Shown here one piece after another: positions 29,701-41,926 of a DNA stretch of 64,000 bases. Position numbers and translations under genes: made by a program. The DNA is from Druceiella hillmani (Eukaryota > Arthropoda > Insecta > Lepidoptera > Hepialidae), in assembly GCA_039881145.1 (NCBI GenBank), contig JAYKKI010000016.1:5729001-5793000 (forward strand), given 5' to 3'. The notes beneath the pieces are model-generated. The model did not search any database, was not told the DNA's origin, and worked only from the letters and a program-made list of their open reading frames with translations. Every line of letters begins with the position of its first letter. Position 1 is the first letter of the stretch.

Positions 29701-31321
29701 TATCTGTACCTGTCAAGCACGAGTAAAACTTATACTACGAGGATTCTGTACACATTTAATCCCTTATAAAATTTTAATTGTACATGGCAATTCTGTTAAA
29801 CTATTTAAGAATGTTAATTTCGTACTAATTTTTTTAAATATACTTAATATTGCCAACTTTATCTTACCCAGGCCTAAAACATGGTGTATATTTAAAATAT
29901 AATAACATGTAGTAAGTTTTTCCAAATTTTTAGGTAAGTCTCTGAATATATACTACTAAAATTATAAAAACAATATATTAGTGGCCTTTTATTGTAAGAT
30001 CCTTACTAGGTAAATATTTTTAAAAAATTGAGTATTTAATTTGCCCTCACTCCTAAAATTTCCATAGAAATGTTTTCGAGTATTAGCCACTTCATGACTT
30101 GGCCAAATTTAAAATTTCTATTTCTAAAAACAATAGCTATGACATACAGACAGACAGGTCCTCCAGACACGGACAACCAAGTGTTTGTTTCGCTGACCAA
30201 TAGTCGTATTCAGTATTAGTCCTTTTAAATACACTGACCGTTAAATGAAGTCGATACTTAGTTTGGTAGTAATGAGTGCTGAAGCATATGAACTCATGTC
30301 GATATACAGCGAGGCAGTCTTCGATACCTCTTAACGTGAGCGGCACATATTTTCCGGTCCCCGCTAAGTTCACATTCCCTCCAAGCTTCCGACGCGGTAT
30401 CCGTATAAATTATTCCTAATGGCGCCTCCAGGAAGCCAACCGTGCGCCGGTGAGATGTTCGTAATATTTTATATACATTGCATTATTAACATCTTCGTAT
30501 TATTAATATGAAGTTCCCTCCCATTGTTGCTAATGTATTTTATGTATCTAACTAAATACATACAATTACCCTATTACACGCTGCAGCGAAGTATACATTT
30601 GATTTGATTTTCAGCAATGCGAATACATTTGACAAGTTTCATCACTTTCTTTCCTAATGTGTAATTATTCATACGCTTTCACACTTTTCTTTATCTCTTT
30701 GTTTGTCTTTGTTTCAGGCTTAAATGTTTGGTCATTTAAGCCTGAAACTGGTTTTAATAAAATTTTAGCATTGCGATAATGTATGCATATTAGATTAAAA
30801 AATAGATTAAATTTAAGTATGCTTTCATTTACAGGAGCATGGTAGTGAACAAAAAGTCTGAAAAAATTCTAATGCTAGGCAGGTGAAGTCGCAGGCAAAA
30901 CTTAGTTTCCTGGTAAACGCGTTCATGTAACATTTATTTTCGTAACTGTACTACAAACTTCATGACTGTCTTTCATACTGACTGTCTTTCTAGGCTCCAT
31001 TAAAATCCGGCTCGTCATCACACTCGTTCCTTAACGCCAATTACAAATACTTTCTGCTTCCTAAAATTACTTTTTATTATTTAAGCGTATCTACCGTGCA
31101 ATCTCACGAAAATGGACTTTCTGAAAGAACTAATTGATTTGTATCTTCTAGATATATTTTAAACGTTTATATCAACCTTTAATTCTTTTTAAGCCATAGA
31201 ATGTAATTTGCTTAATTTCGTTTCATCTAATTGTTTTTAGTGACTCCTGCTTAATCGATCGAACGTAATAAACGTATACATTAATGATGTAATGGAAGAT
31301 GGAAGAATCCTTAAAAAGACA
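29701..31321. repeat. Block H, copy 2a (GC-richer part 30130-30460)
   Basis: Matches 35370-36340 and then 38826-39360, with 2.5 kb of extra DNA splitting the second copy. It contains a truncated 'gctatgacatacagacagac' repeat tail at 30133. A GC-richer stretch follows ('gacggacaaccaag'-type, 'gaggcagtcttcgatacctc', 'ccgacgcggtatccgtataa', 'attacacgctgcagcg'). The minus frame 30137-30373 (78 codons) is interrupted in the second copy, so it is not called as a gene. It ends with a 16-bp perfect inverted repeat at 30711-30748 and about 550 bases where I see nothing. Confidence 0.65.
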
Positions 31322-31442
31322 AAAATAATTACTTTGTTCTCGGGCGTTCCTATAAATTTTACAGTGATCAAACATCAATCAATCGATTGATGTTTGAACA
31401 CAGTAAGATTTATAGGAACGCCCGAGAACAAAGTAATTATTT

Positions 31443-31443
<1 letters not shown>
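31322..31443. mobile_element. Near-perfect 122-bp hairpin (MITE-like palindrome)
   Basis: The left arm (31322-31378) begins aaaataattactttgttctc and includes 'gggcgttcctataaa'. The right arm is its reverse complement with only a few mismatches. The centre is 'tcaaacatcaatc', a four-base loop AATC, then 'gattgatgtttga'. An AT microsatellite starts immediately after it. It may be a MITE or the source of a hairpin RNA; no target-site duplication is obvious. Confidence 0.8.

Positions 31444-31445
<2 letters not shown>

Positions 31446-31521
<76 letters not shown>
31446..31521. repeat. (AT)n microsatellite
   Basis: Two AT tracts joined by 'ttat', about 75 bases, abutting the hairpin. Confidence 0.95.
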
Positions 31522-31527
<6 letters not shown>

Positions 31528-33439
31528 CCAAGTGCTAGAAGCCATGCTTCTAATTCTATAGGGATAAATCTCAGCACTAATAATTAGTATAGAAAAGTTA
31601 TTGTTTTAAACTTACTCTCTAGAAGAATAATATATAGTCCTGTAAGAAGAATCTATAGTCTTCTAAAGGGAATTTACCCTCAGAAAAACTATAAGAGCTT
31701 TATAATTTCGCTGAAATAATAGAGTATTTGTTTAAAAGTATGCAAAATATTTGTTCCTCATACACAGCTGTTCTTTAATTTTTGTTTCCTTAATATAAAC
31801 AATTTAGGTAAAAAAAAGTTTACAAAATTTGTCTTACTGACTGGCACCTGCCATCGACTTCATTTTGACGTGAAAACGGCTATTCGCTCGTTAAGTACAG
31901 TGGTAGCCGGTCAAACTTTCTTGTGTTAAAAATAACATCAGATTTCAATCGCTCATAACTACGAGACTAATAATGCGTTAATAATGGTTAAGCCCACAAC
32001 GGATATAGAATATCTGTATTTCTCGTGCAGTATTTGTTTTGCCTGAGACGTCATTTGACTGGTCTAGGTGCACGTGCGATTTTGCCAATTAGTGTTGGGC
32101 AAAATTATAAATTGTGTAGCGGAAAAACGTGTTTAGCTAGGATGTTGTTTTGGGTATAATTAGAATGAGCTTTGAAATCACTATTAGGACCCAAAGGAAA
32201 ATTTTAAAAATATTCGACGGAATATAAGTAAGAATATGTATTAAATGGAAAATTATAAAAAAATTAGACATGTCATTAGATATGAATTGTAAATTCGGAA
32301 TCGTAGAAGGGAAAAAAGAAGAAACCTAAAAAGTGCAAGGTCGAGATACAACAAGCTACAAAAAGGTACAATAGCGTCGAAAATAAAATGAAACAAAGCA
32401 AATAAATATGTAGCTGGCTCATCAAGCATACAGCATCCAGCGACCGTCTCCGTTACACTACTCTGTGTAATCACCATATTAAAGAGATTAGTAATTAAAT
32501 TAAATATTAATACGAAACACTTATTATGATATTATCCCGACGTTTTCACAAAAAATCTGCTACTCAGACCCGAACTATGCCTTTCCATTTTTTAATTTCA
32601 GTATACAATCATCAAACAGTTTATTAACGTATCAACAACACTCGGAGAATAGGAAATGTAAAAGGAATACTTGCTTTCATTACTAAAATTTGCAAATGTT
32701 TACGCTTAAATTTGGAAAATAGAAAATAATATACTCCAGTTTCAGTTCTGTAAAGTGATATTGAAGCTAGGCAAAAAATCGCTCTACTATATAATATAGA
32801 GTAACGATATTTATTACGCCCAATAAAACAGAATCGGACGGTGACAATACTAAAATAAATTCGAAGAAAATTCGTCCGGTTTCTCTGTTTTTATATAATT
32901 TCCCACTATTATAGTGCACGCTTTTGCCACCTATGCAGCTCATTTTCATTTAAATAACTTGTTCAAATTAATTTTCTTTCAATTAAAAACACAGTATCGA
33001 ATCAAGTGAATTACAGGTGGATTCAAAGACGTTTTATAACTTAATACTCTTCACCAAACCCAGCTCCCAGATGAACTCCGATAATTCCCATCGTTAATCG
33101 TTATTATTACATCTTATAAAACAAATCCACTTGCATCTCTGTTCAAATATGTTTTCTACCATAGTCATTAGAGCTTTATTCGTTTTGTCTATTGCTAACT
33201 GACATAAGCTCATCTCGGGTTCTCTACTATCCACGTTCATTTTAAGTAACCCGCTTGATATACATCATTTCCTTGTTCCCCTATCATATTTTGTTCATTT
33301 ATTTGAATGTAATAATTTGTGTGTGGCGAGTATAAGAAATAGAAATCCTTTAATTAAAGACGGAAAAACGGCCGAATGGAAATTAGATTCAGGCTCTAAA
33401 TATTTCACTCCAAATCTAAGAAACTATATATATAAATAA

Positions 33440-33488
<49 letters not shown>

Positions 33489-34556
33489 CATGCTATAAAA
33501 TGATTATGCGATAAGCTCGTTAATTCAATTAAAATAAAAGGAAAATTGATATAATTATAATTCCTCTTGAATTACAATTTCCATTAAGACTTCCATATAT
33601 TCAAAATTAATTTGCAGTTACATAAATTCCTAATTTAGGTATATACAGGGAAGTTGACATAGTTATTTTTTTAAATTTCTCTCGAAAATATAAGATGAAA
33701 ATATATTATGGAGAATTAATTTATTTGCTAATAAAAATAATTTTTATTTTCAAAATGTTCTCAATCATAATTACATTTAAAAGTTTCATACCGCTTACAT
33801 TCATACTTTTTGGCACGTTGATCGATACTGCTTTGATGAGGGCGCGCAGCTCCCGGTTTGTGTGTAATGCAGGATGCTGAAATAGTGGACCTCAAGAACG
33901 GGATGATACGTTTTAATTGCAGTCAATATTACTTCTCATTAACAAGTTACGTGACAAATCGTTCATCAGATAAAAAAATATTTGCAATAATTAGTAATGT
34001 GGTACATATTAAGCTGACGATTCCACGAAATTATGATTTAAGATATATATCATTTTTTTAAATTATTTTTTTTAATAATCAGAGGATAAGGGAACGTTAT
34101 CTTCGTAATCAAATGTGACAATTATATTTATATCTCAACATGTAAAAAATCTACTTCATGAAGAGACTCAAAAAAGTAATGCGAATGAAGAAGCATAGAC
34201 AAATATTTCATAAATATCATAAATTCAATTTGAACAACATCGGATATCAAAACAAATACTGTCATCGATCGAGTGAATCCGGAAACGTCAAGTTATTATT
34301 CTGATGTTTTCATCCGCTGCTTGTTTTAAAGATTGCTTAGCTAAGGACGATTTGTCAATAGCGGCATTGGAATAAGTAGTCGCAGACTATTTTTTATAAA
34401 ATTTCATATCATTTTTCCCTTATGTTATTAATATAATCGAGTAGGTTTCTGTAACGGTAATCCAATATAAAATATAAACGTCAAATTAGAGATAAAAAAT
34501 AGTCTATTAATTAAAAGCACAATTATATTAAGGTTTGAAATATTGAATATACGAAT
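31522..34556. repeat. Block C end and block D, copy 2b
   Basis: From about 31730 it matches 25890-28130 of the same unit and 62200-64000 of unit 4. Landmarks are 'caaaatatttgttcc', 'gtggtagccggtc' (also near 62412), 'gaagctaggcaaaa' (32764, 26197 and 63006) and 'acgttcattttaagtaaccc'. A stretch at about 32290-32560 has no counterpart in unit 4. It contains the minus-strand frame 32253-32477 and is unassigned. The (AT)n tract 33428-33486 lies within this block. The frames at 33695-34061 are not preserved in copy 2a. Confidence 0.75.
33428..33486. repeat. (AT)n microsatellite
   Basis: AT tract of about 58 bases in block D2b; the sister copies have short imperfect versions at this point. Confidence 0.95.
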
Positions 34557-34740
34557 ATTTGGCGTTAATTTTGTAGAAATCCATTATTCACAATTAAATG
34601 AAACTACGTGATGTAGTATTATTCCTACTTTCTTTAATTTATTTACCACGACCTAGGTTTCGTTGTATTACAACATCTTCAGGTGGAATATTATCAAAGA
34701 TAATATCCCACCTTTGATAATATCCTATCTTTGCTATATA
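34557..34740 (-). mobile_element. Foldback/MITE-like element, copy 4 (best preserved core)
   Basis: It starts 'atatttggcgttaattttgt', runs through 'cacaattaaatgaaactacg' and 'tgatgtagtattatt', and ends with the core on the minus strand (34646-34686). The core contains CCAC-CTGAAGA, a GTTGT/ACAAC hairpin, GAAA, CC-TA-GG, TC and GTGG. Just after it, 'gataatatcccacc' is an inverted copy of 'ggtggaatattatc' with one mismatch. Confidence 0.8.
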
Positions 34741-36339
34741 CAACATGTGATGCTTCCATAAATCAAAAAACACATTAGGATATTTATCTCGCAAATAAAT
34801 TTAATTACTTATGATAATTTAACAGACGAAAATATTTCTATACAAATCTTATTTATTCAATCTCTTGTTAAGTACAATGAAACCAGGAATGAATAATTGT
34901 TAAGGTTAATAAATTATTTTAAAGATTAATTTAAGAACTAAATATATATTTTCAATAATGTATTATTTCTTTTTAGACTATTCAAACTATATTAACAAAT
35001 AAAAATATTCAATGAATAGTGCTTTAAATTTCTATAGTTCTAGAGTAAAATATATCGATTTAAATTACCGGCCGACGTGATTTAGAAATAAATAAAAAAT
35101 TCAATAAAAATTCTGCACAATGTGAATATTGAATTCTTATTTTTTTTTTTTATTACGACTTGTGATAGTTGACAGCAACCATTGTTTATTATTGTTTTGC
35201 TCCCTATTTCTGTATCGAGCTGTAGTGTACAATATGGACAACATGAAACAAATGGTTTGTAGGTATTAGTGGTGACTAAAGACCTCAAACCTGATATTTT
35301 CGGTTTATGTTTCCCTCATATTGTAGATATATAAATTTCGTTACCTGTAACGTATCAACCACGAGAAGAACTCGCACTACGAGGAATTGTACATAGTAAT
35401 TCCGATATACTTAAAACATATTAAAATTATTTAAAATATTAAAAAATGACAATAGGATAATCGTTATAGTTTCCCAACAATTATACGTACTTCCAAAAAA
35501 GGTTTTCGTAATTTTAAGTTTAGTAGTTTCGGAAATAAAATTAAGGGGGGGTGATATTTTCCTTGCATATTTTACACTAAATCTCTGGAGATATACTACC
35601 TGAAATTATGAAAACAATATTTTAGTGACCCTTAATTATAAGACCCTTTCAAACGCAATTTTTTCCCATACTATAAATGGAATAAAAAATATTCGAATAT
35701 TTAAGTTACCCACCCTCCTAAAGTTTCCACTTGAACATTTTTTATTATTAGCCACCGAGATATGTGACGATTAAGAGATTTTATTACTTTAAGAGACTTT
35801 CTAAGTTTTATATTTTTCTTTCGGCATATGGAAGCCTAAACAGTGCGTGGCAGTGAAACCAAGAGAAAAAATTACTTTGTTATTGAGGTCAGAAAATACT
35901 TCTCGATTTATGAATCGATCGATTCATGTGATTTCAAAAGAAATGAATATAGGAAAAACATTTGCCTACTCCACTTATCCCTGTATAAAGCACGCCGATA
36001 CAATTTCTTAACAATCCTCTAGGTAGAATTATAAACGGTTATTATCAGATTCATGGATAAATTTGTTATTAATTTTACCCCCTCTTCAATTTACTAAAGT
36101 TAATTCTGTGTTCACATCGGATTATAAAAGTCTAAGCACCTATATACGAAACCGATCTAAGGTCAGATCCTCCAAACACGAACAATCAATTCGTTTCGCT
36201 GGCAATTGAATACAACGACCGTTAAACGGAAGTCAGTACTTAGTTTAATAGTAATGGGTGCTTAACACATTTGAACGCGTTTCGGTATATAGTGAGGCGG
36301 TGTTCGATACCTTCTAGGGCGGGCGGTGTATACATTTTA
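34741..36339. repeat. Blocks E and H, copy 2b, left part
   Basis: Matches 29100-30330: 'aaaatattcaatgaata', 'cgacttgtgatagttgacag', 'tatggacaacatgaaacaaa', 'ctacctgaaattatgaaaac' and 'ccgttaaacggaagtc'. The frame at 35082-35288 is not kept in sister copies. No gene is seen. Confidence 0.75.
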
Positions 36340-36715
36340 GCTAATTGTCACAAAATTTGTCGTAACATGGCGCAGAACTTACACTAAACGTTGCCTCCGA
36401 TTAAGCCTGTCGTCGCTGCCGAGATAATTAATTTATTGGACTGGCCAACTGTTAATAACGGCTCTTAGATCGTCGTCGAGTACGCTGTAAAGGTGCGGAT
36501 TAATATGGTCATTTTATTGAATATAGCACTATTACACGAGAAACAAAGGTACACACTATGGTTTGTATTTAAATACAATGGTATGGAAACAGAAATATTA
36601 ACGGAGATGAAAATGTGCTCTTATTTGTAAGTAAACAATAGTAAAATTATGTGTGAATATTAATTGTTCTCGAATGAGATATTTTTATAGTTTTACACAG
36701 TTGCCGTGAGGCGTA

Positions 36716-36721
<6 letters not shown>

Positions 36722-36757
<36 letters not shown>

Positions 36758-36792
36758 AACACACACGCGAGTGTGTGTGTCTGTGTGTATGC
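36722..36792. repeat. (AT)n with CA/GT tail
   Basis: AT tract, then 'aacacacacgcgagtgtgtg' and further GT dinucleotides. Confidence 0.9.
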
Positions 36793-37881
36793 ATATCATA
36801 CGCATCAATTTTAATTTATAAGGGTAACAGTTTTAATGAACGGTTCAGTAACGATTCACAGCTGTAAAAACAGATGAGATTTATCCAAAGCAGTGCTTCT
36901 TTATCTCTTCTGGATGCTTGTCGACAGGGCTCTGATGCAAATTGAAAAGACTACTGACACTTGGAAACGTTGCGATTTTTTGTGACTTTTTTAACATTAT
37001 TATAATATTCAAAGAAACCCCAAAAAAGAATGTCGTACAAAACATCGTAGATCACGATATAAGAGTGAGCAGAAAAACAAGGAGACGTCATGCAATATTC
37101 CTAGAGAGGAAGAATCCTTCGAGGAAAAAACGCGTTATGCTAGTTCATACACAGTAATATTGACACTAGTAAATCTCCGGCAATTATAGAATTGGTTATA
37201 TAAGATACATAACCAATTTAAAAATGAACACTAACATCTACATATTTAAAAATAAAAAAGAAATACGTGGATACATTGGTATTTTTGCAATCATATCTTT
37301 GTAGTTACAGTGTATTAAAACTATGCCACATATGTCGTTTATTCCCTTATGTCATTCATTAAAAACAGAAAACAAATATTTACAGAGTTTTAATTCTTTT
37401 TTATTTAATTTAATAGTCCATGCATACTCTATATAATTTGAATGCAATCTCCCTTCAATGTTATTTGCAAAAGGAACTACCGTACAACTCGTACGGTACG
37501 TACGTACTCAAAATAATACATTACTTATTTTATGTAAAAACTATAATGGGTCTCGAAACACTAATTTTAAAATATAGAAAATGTCTAATTCACTTCTTTC
37601 TCGGGAAAATGTGCATACAGATAAATTTAAACTTGTGATGAAAAGCCTCATTATTACTTTCTATTTTACTTGTATAAACAAAAGGACATATTGCTTATGC
37701 TTTATTTGGACACTTGCTTACGCTTTATTTTATGTTACACTGCTGAACTACATATAAAGGATATAAAAATTAGAAATTTAACAGAATTGAAATGGAAATG
37801 AAAAAAAGTAAAATCGCTTTTTTATCAGTAAAAAAATTTCTTTTGGTACATCGTGAAGCTGTACTCGGAAGTTTACAGAAG

Positions 37882-38130
37882 TCATTCATTAATTTCTTTA
37901 TGGAAATAGTAGCAGTGCGATCTTAAAGAATGGTTTAAAATATTTCCAATATCCATTATGCTTCTACATTCATCATTAAAATTACAAACAGCAATATCTC
38001 TTCTAACATCAATTATTTGTTTTTCGGTTACAATAGCTTTCGGTGCCCCTGGCCACACCATCATTTGGTCAAGGTTTCGTTGTTGTTCTGCGTATGACTT
38101 ACTAAATATACTGTATATAGTATCACAGGT
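37882..38130 (-). other. Open minus-strand frame of about 80 codons, unrecognised
   Basis: A stop-to-stop frame runs on the minus strand and ends with 'FHKEINE'. An internal Met at 38064 starts MMVWPGAPKAIVTEKQ. Its composition is less AT-driven than most frames here, with codons for Pro, Gly, Ala and Arg, and 'RRDIAVCNFNDECRS' is not low-complexity. A weak splice-acceptor-like 'atatacag' lies upstream. It is found only inside the 2.5 kb insertion. It may be a fragment of a transposon gene or chance. Confidence 0.2.
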
Positions 38131-38825
38131 ATATTTTAATTATCATAAGAAGTTCTCAATATATTAATAGAGACGCTAATGTTCCACATTTTTTTTCAAT
38201 TTGAAATTTATGTAACACTTTTTTTTATATTAGTCTCATAGATTTTTCTAGCATTGTTTTTGAAGTCTGAAAGGTGGCGAAACTTTTTAAGAAATTGACA
38301 TGTTTTCAGCCAGTATAAAACAAAACAGTTTTGCTTGTTCAAGTATGCAAAAGTAACAAAGAGTATTACTTTTGCTGCTTGTTAAATTTTATTTTTTTTT
38401 AATATCGACATTTATTTTCGTCATTGAGAGTCGAAATTGCGTGAAACCCATATTTATACTTTGTCGTATAATCATTCAACTACAGAGTACAATATAATTT
38501 ATGTTCTGTGATTCCAACACACTTATTTTACATACATAACTTTTCAACAGTTCAACAGTTATGTATTTTACATACATAACTTTTAGTATTGCAAATACTG
38601 GAACATTATTATTCTGTACAATATTACAATTGTTTTGCAAGTAAACATTTTTCAAATATTTAGAAGATCGATGTTTATATTAAGCTACGAAACCCCATCT
38701 AACGAAGAAGTCCAAGCGACATTCACGGTGGGCAGCGATAGTGAAATGCTAAAAATGCTTGTATCAGTTTTTCTCTTATTCAAGCATGAATACATAAAAC
38801 GATCTAGAGTGAAACAGATGATTAC

Positions 38826-40489
38826 CTTTTCCACTCTCCGCTAACTTCACATCTCCTCTAAGCTGCCGATGCGGTACCCATATAAATTACTGTTGATGGT
38901 GTCTCCAATAAATCAACTGAGATGCTCATACCTCCATGGATATTTAATTTTCACTGCATTTTTATCATCTTCATATTATTAATATAAAGTTCCTTCCCAT
39001 CGTTTTAACTGAACCCTGTTTGTCTAACTATACATTCATACACTTACACTATTACACGCTGCAGCGGGGTAAGTACCTTTGTCAAGTTTTTGACAAGACG
39101 ATGCTAATACCTTTGACAAGTTTTCATCACTTCATTTACTAACGTTTTCTGGGACTTAAAGTTGTTATTTTTTTTTACAATCTTTCACTTATTTCTTTAT
39201 CTAACTGAGCTTCCGCACATTTATTCTGCGTGTATTTTTTTCGCATTCACATTTTTTCACGACTTTAATGTAATAAATATAAAACATTGTCTGTTTATTT
39301 GTTTGTTTGTCTTTTTTCACGCTTAAATAGCCAAACGGATTTCAATGACATTTTAGAAAAAATAAAATTACCCATTTTGCATTTTAAAGAACCAATTTAA
39401 ATTAACATTGAAAATAATCAAGATTGTTATGGTGTCTGCAATGATGTCACGCTGTGAGAAACAAATAAAAACAGTCTTGTCTGTGTATAATAATTGCTTG
39501 TTTTGTTTAATTAAAAACAAATTCGTCTTATTACAAGTACTGTGTAGGGCGCCAGTGCAAAATCACAACTATTAAAATGCCAAACAAATTATTTATATAT
39601 GTTCCAAACAATAAAAAAATACGGAAAAGGCAGCTAAAAATTGCAAGGAAGGATGCTCCTAGTTTATTCACAGATGTTGTTTGATGTATTTATTTGTAAT
39701 TTAAGTACCTATTCGTTAAACTGTGTTTTTACTGCAAAATCATTGTGATTGTGATCCTGTCGTTCAAAAATGACTTCGAATTGTGTTTTCTAAAGAAAAA
39801 ATATTAAAGTGTAGAAGCTCTGAACTAATACAATGATTACTAACAAAGAAATTAATATGACTCAGACACAATCTATTTCTAGATCTAAAGAAATACTGAT
39901 TAATTTTGAAGTCACTATTAACTATGTACAAAATTTTAATTTTCCAGAATGTAAATATATTGCCTACAGTATCGTCCACAAACGCATATTTCAAAAAGTG
40001 TGTGATTCCCATAGAAGTTAAAAAATTAATCCACGGTAATTCCATATAGATTCAGAAATTAGAGATTTTTGTATTTTCCCTTATTTGCGCTATAGCTCAA
40101 CGGAAAGTACACTTTAAAGGGCCATATCTTTTTTGAGTGAACGGAAAAATTAGAAATTTTAGGGCAATGTGAGGCTACAGACCTTTTTATACGAAACTAA
40201 TATTAATTTGATATGTCCAGCCGTTTCTAAGAAAAGGGACTTTGACAGGCAAATAGAAGGACAGACTGACAAACAAGTGAACCTATAAGGATTCCATTTT
40301 TTTGGTGGAATCCTAAAAAACAGATTTTGGAAGCCTAATCAAATATTCTAGAGAAATTATAACAATATTCTGTTTTACCATAGGTTTTGTGGTATTAATT
40401 ATATTATATACGTTTTCCCTATTTAATTATATTAGGTGTCATTTGACATTTATTGCACCAGGAAGGAATTATTTTCATATGATAAATAA
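38826..40489. repeat. Block H, copy 2b, right part, and leader of unit 3
   Basis: 38826-39360 matches 30360-30780 ('gctgccgatgcggtacccat', 'attacacgctgcagcg', 'cacgcttaaatagc'). 39360-40050 holds nothing I recognise; the frames 39764-40045 (-) and 39833-40021 (+) overlap each other and lack support. 40215-40320 is a decayed repeat tail ('ggactttgacaggc', 'acagactgacaaacaagtga', 'ggaatcctaaaaaaca'). 40320-40489 matches 1940-2080. Confidence 0.65.
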
Positions 40490-41870
40490 AGTAATTTAAT
40501 TTTAAATGAGGTGAGAAAACCTTGACGACTGAATCAGACTCCCTTTTGATCGATTTTTTATTAATTATTCTTATCGCCCAATAAATACGATAATATCTTA
40601 CAGCATTACTTTGTTAATAACAAAATATTTTGCATATATAAATAACTATGTAACTTTATCGTTTACCATCTCAACAAAATACACAAATTAACATCCTCGC
40701 TGATGACGTATGCGGAACCCAGCAGCAACACCAGCACCGCCATTATTAGTTAGTTGTTTCAATAAACAACCCGACGCAATCTCCTCCTAGCCAAAGTTAT
40801 CGAGGGCGGCATGTGGCGGAAATTTCGCCAGATGACCCAATAAATTGAGTAACAAGTAGTAGTAATCTATGTGCTATTCTACGAGATGCCAAACACCGTG
40901 ATCTATCAAAAGCTGCCGAAGTTAGTAAGCATCGCGTGCTATAAGACGCTATGTTAGTATACATCCAGTAAATAATGCAAACGCTAATAATAAAGCGGTA
41001 AACCCACAAGTGATAAGAGCTTAATTGCGTGTGAACCTCGAAGTGTCATTGTCACAATTTGCGTAATGCGTAATCAGTTTTTGTATTTAGTGGACTTTTA
41101 GAATGACGTCATTTAAGTCAACGCAAATGTTTAAACTTTATTTAGTTATGTGTAATTATTTCTTCACAGCACTCAATGAAATTTGTTTTATGCTTGCTCT
41201 TGAAGTTAATTATTTTTTTTCTTTTAATTACTGATAATTACATACATAATAAATGCATTCCAGATATTTAGGATAGTTTTGACAAATTTATTACAAGAAT
41301 GACAAATATTATCTACTTATTTCAATGAAGTAAAAAATGTTTACATTATTTCTGACAGAGTTGGAAAAAATACTGATGAATTGTCTCTATCAAACAAATT
41401 ATTTTTTTCTCCAGATAATTAATACAGACGAAATGTACTCTCAAATAACCTTCTATCTGGCACATTTTCATGCATCCCACTCCCCTTTCATTGAATTTAT
41501 TTGCTAGCGGCTTAAAATTAATAAAAACATGTTCAAATTAGAGTCTGGCTGGAGCGTCCAGGACTCCACTGCCATTTGAAGTGAAATGACTTTATTTATT
41601 AGAATTCATACTATTGTGGATTTTCTAGTACAATACGGCTTAAAATGATTGTTTGTGAATTAAATCTTCAACTCACTTTTAATTTTGTACCCTATTTTTT
41701 CAAATATATGACAATAAAGCTTTCAAGGCTTGACAGATGCTGTTGAGCTGACGAATTTGCACTGAAAGGTTTGAAAGTGTAAAAGATTACGTGGTTGCCA
41801 TAACATATTTATTATAAAACATATGAATAATATACCATAGGCTATGCATATTCATCTAATATTTTTATCC

Positions 41871-41878
<8 letters not shown>
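40490..41878. repeat. Block A, copy 3
   Basis: Same landmarks as copies 1, 2 and 4: 'atgcggaacccagcagcaac', 'ggcatgtggcggaaatttcg' and 'tagtggacttttagaatgac'. A perfect TGACGTCA is at 41104-41111. The minus frame 40797-41009 contains a peptide 'LLTSAAFDRSR' also seen in copy 4 ('LLTSAAFGRSR'), but the frames diverge after it. Confidence 0.85.

Positions 41879-41926
<48 letters not shown>
41879..41926. repeat. (AT)n microsatellite
   Basis: AT tract of about 48 bases at the same position after block A as 3434 and 23371. Confidence 0.95.

Larger units (their letters stand above)
36340..38825. mobile_element. About 2.5 kb insertion splitting block H copy 2b
   Basis: Compared with the uninterrupted copy at about 30340, the matching sequence stops near 'gggcgggcggtgtatac' and resumes at 'ccactctccgctaac'. 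The left end has a GC-richer stretch with 'aacatggcgcagaac', which could be an LTR end followed by a primer-binding site. It also holds an (AT)n-(CA/GT)n tract (36722-36792), a basic short frame at 36942-37157 and an open minus frame at 37882-38130. No transposase or reverse-transcriptase motif is visible. It is probably a decayed mobile element, class unknown. Confidence 0.5.

Noticed and set aside
30137..30373. 78-codon minus-strand frame in block H
   Set aside because: The sister copy at 36140-36340 has stops and is split by an insertion; the frame also covers part of a repeat tail.
32253..32477. 74-codon hydrophobic minus-strand frame
   Set aside because: Phe/Leu-rich from A-rich DNA read backwards; absent from unit 4 and without a recognisable signal peptide or family.
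36942..37157. Basic 71-codon frame in the 2.5 kb insertion
   Set aside because: The Lys/Arg run comes from purine-rich DNA. There is no nucleic-acid-binding motif and no second copy.
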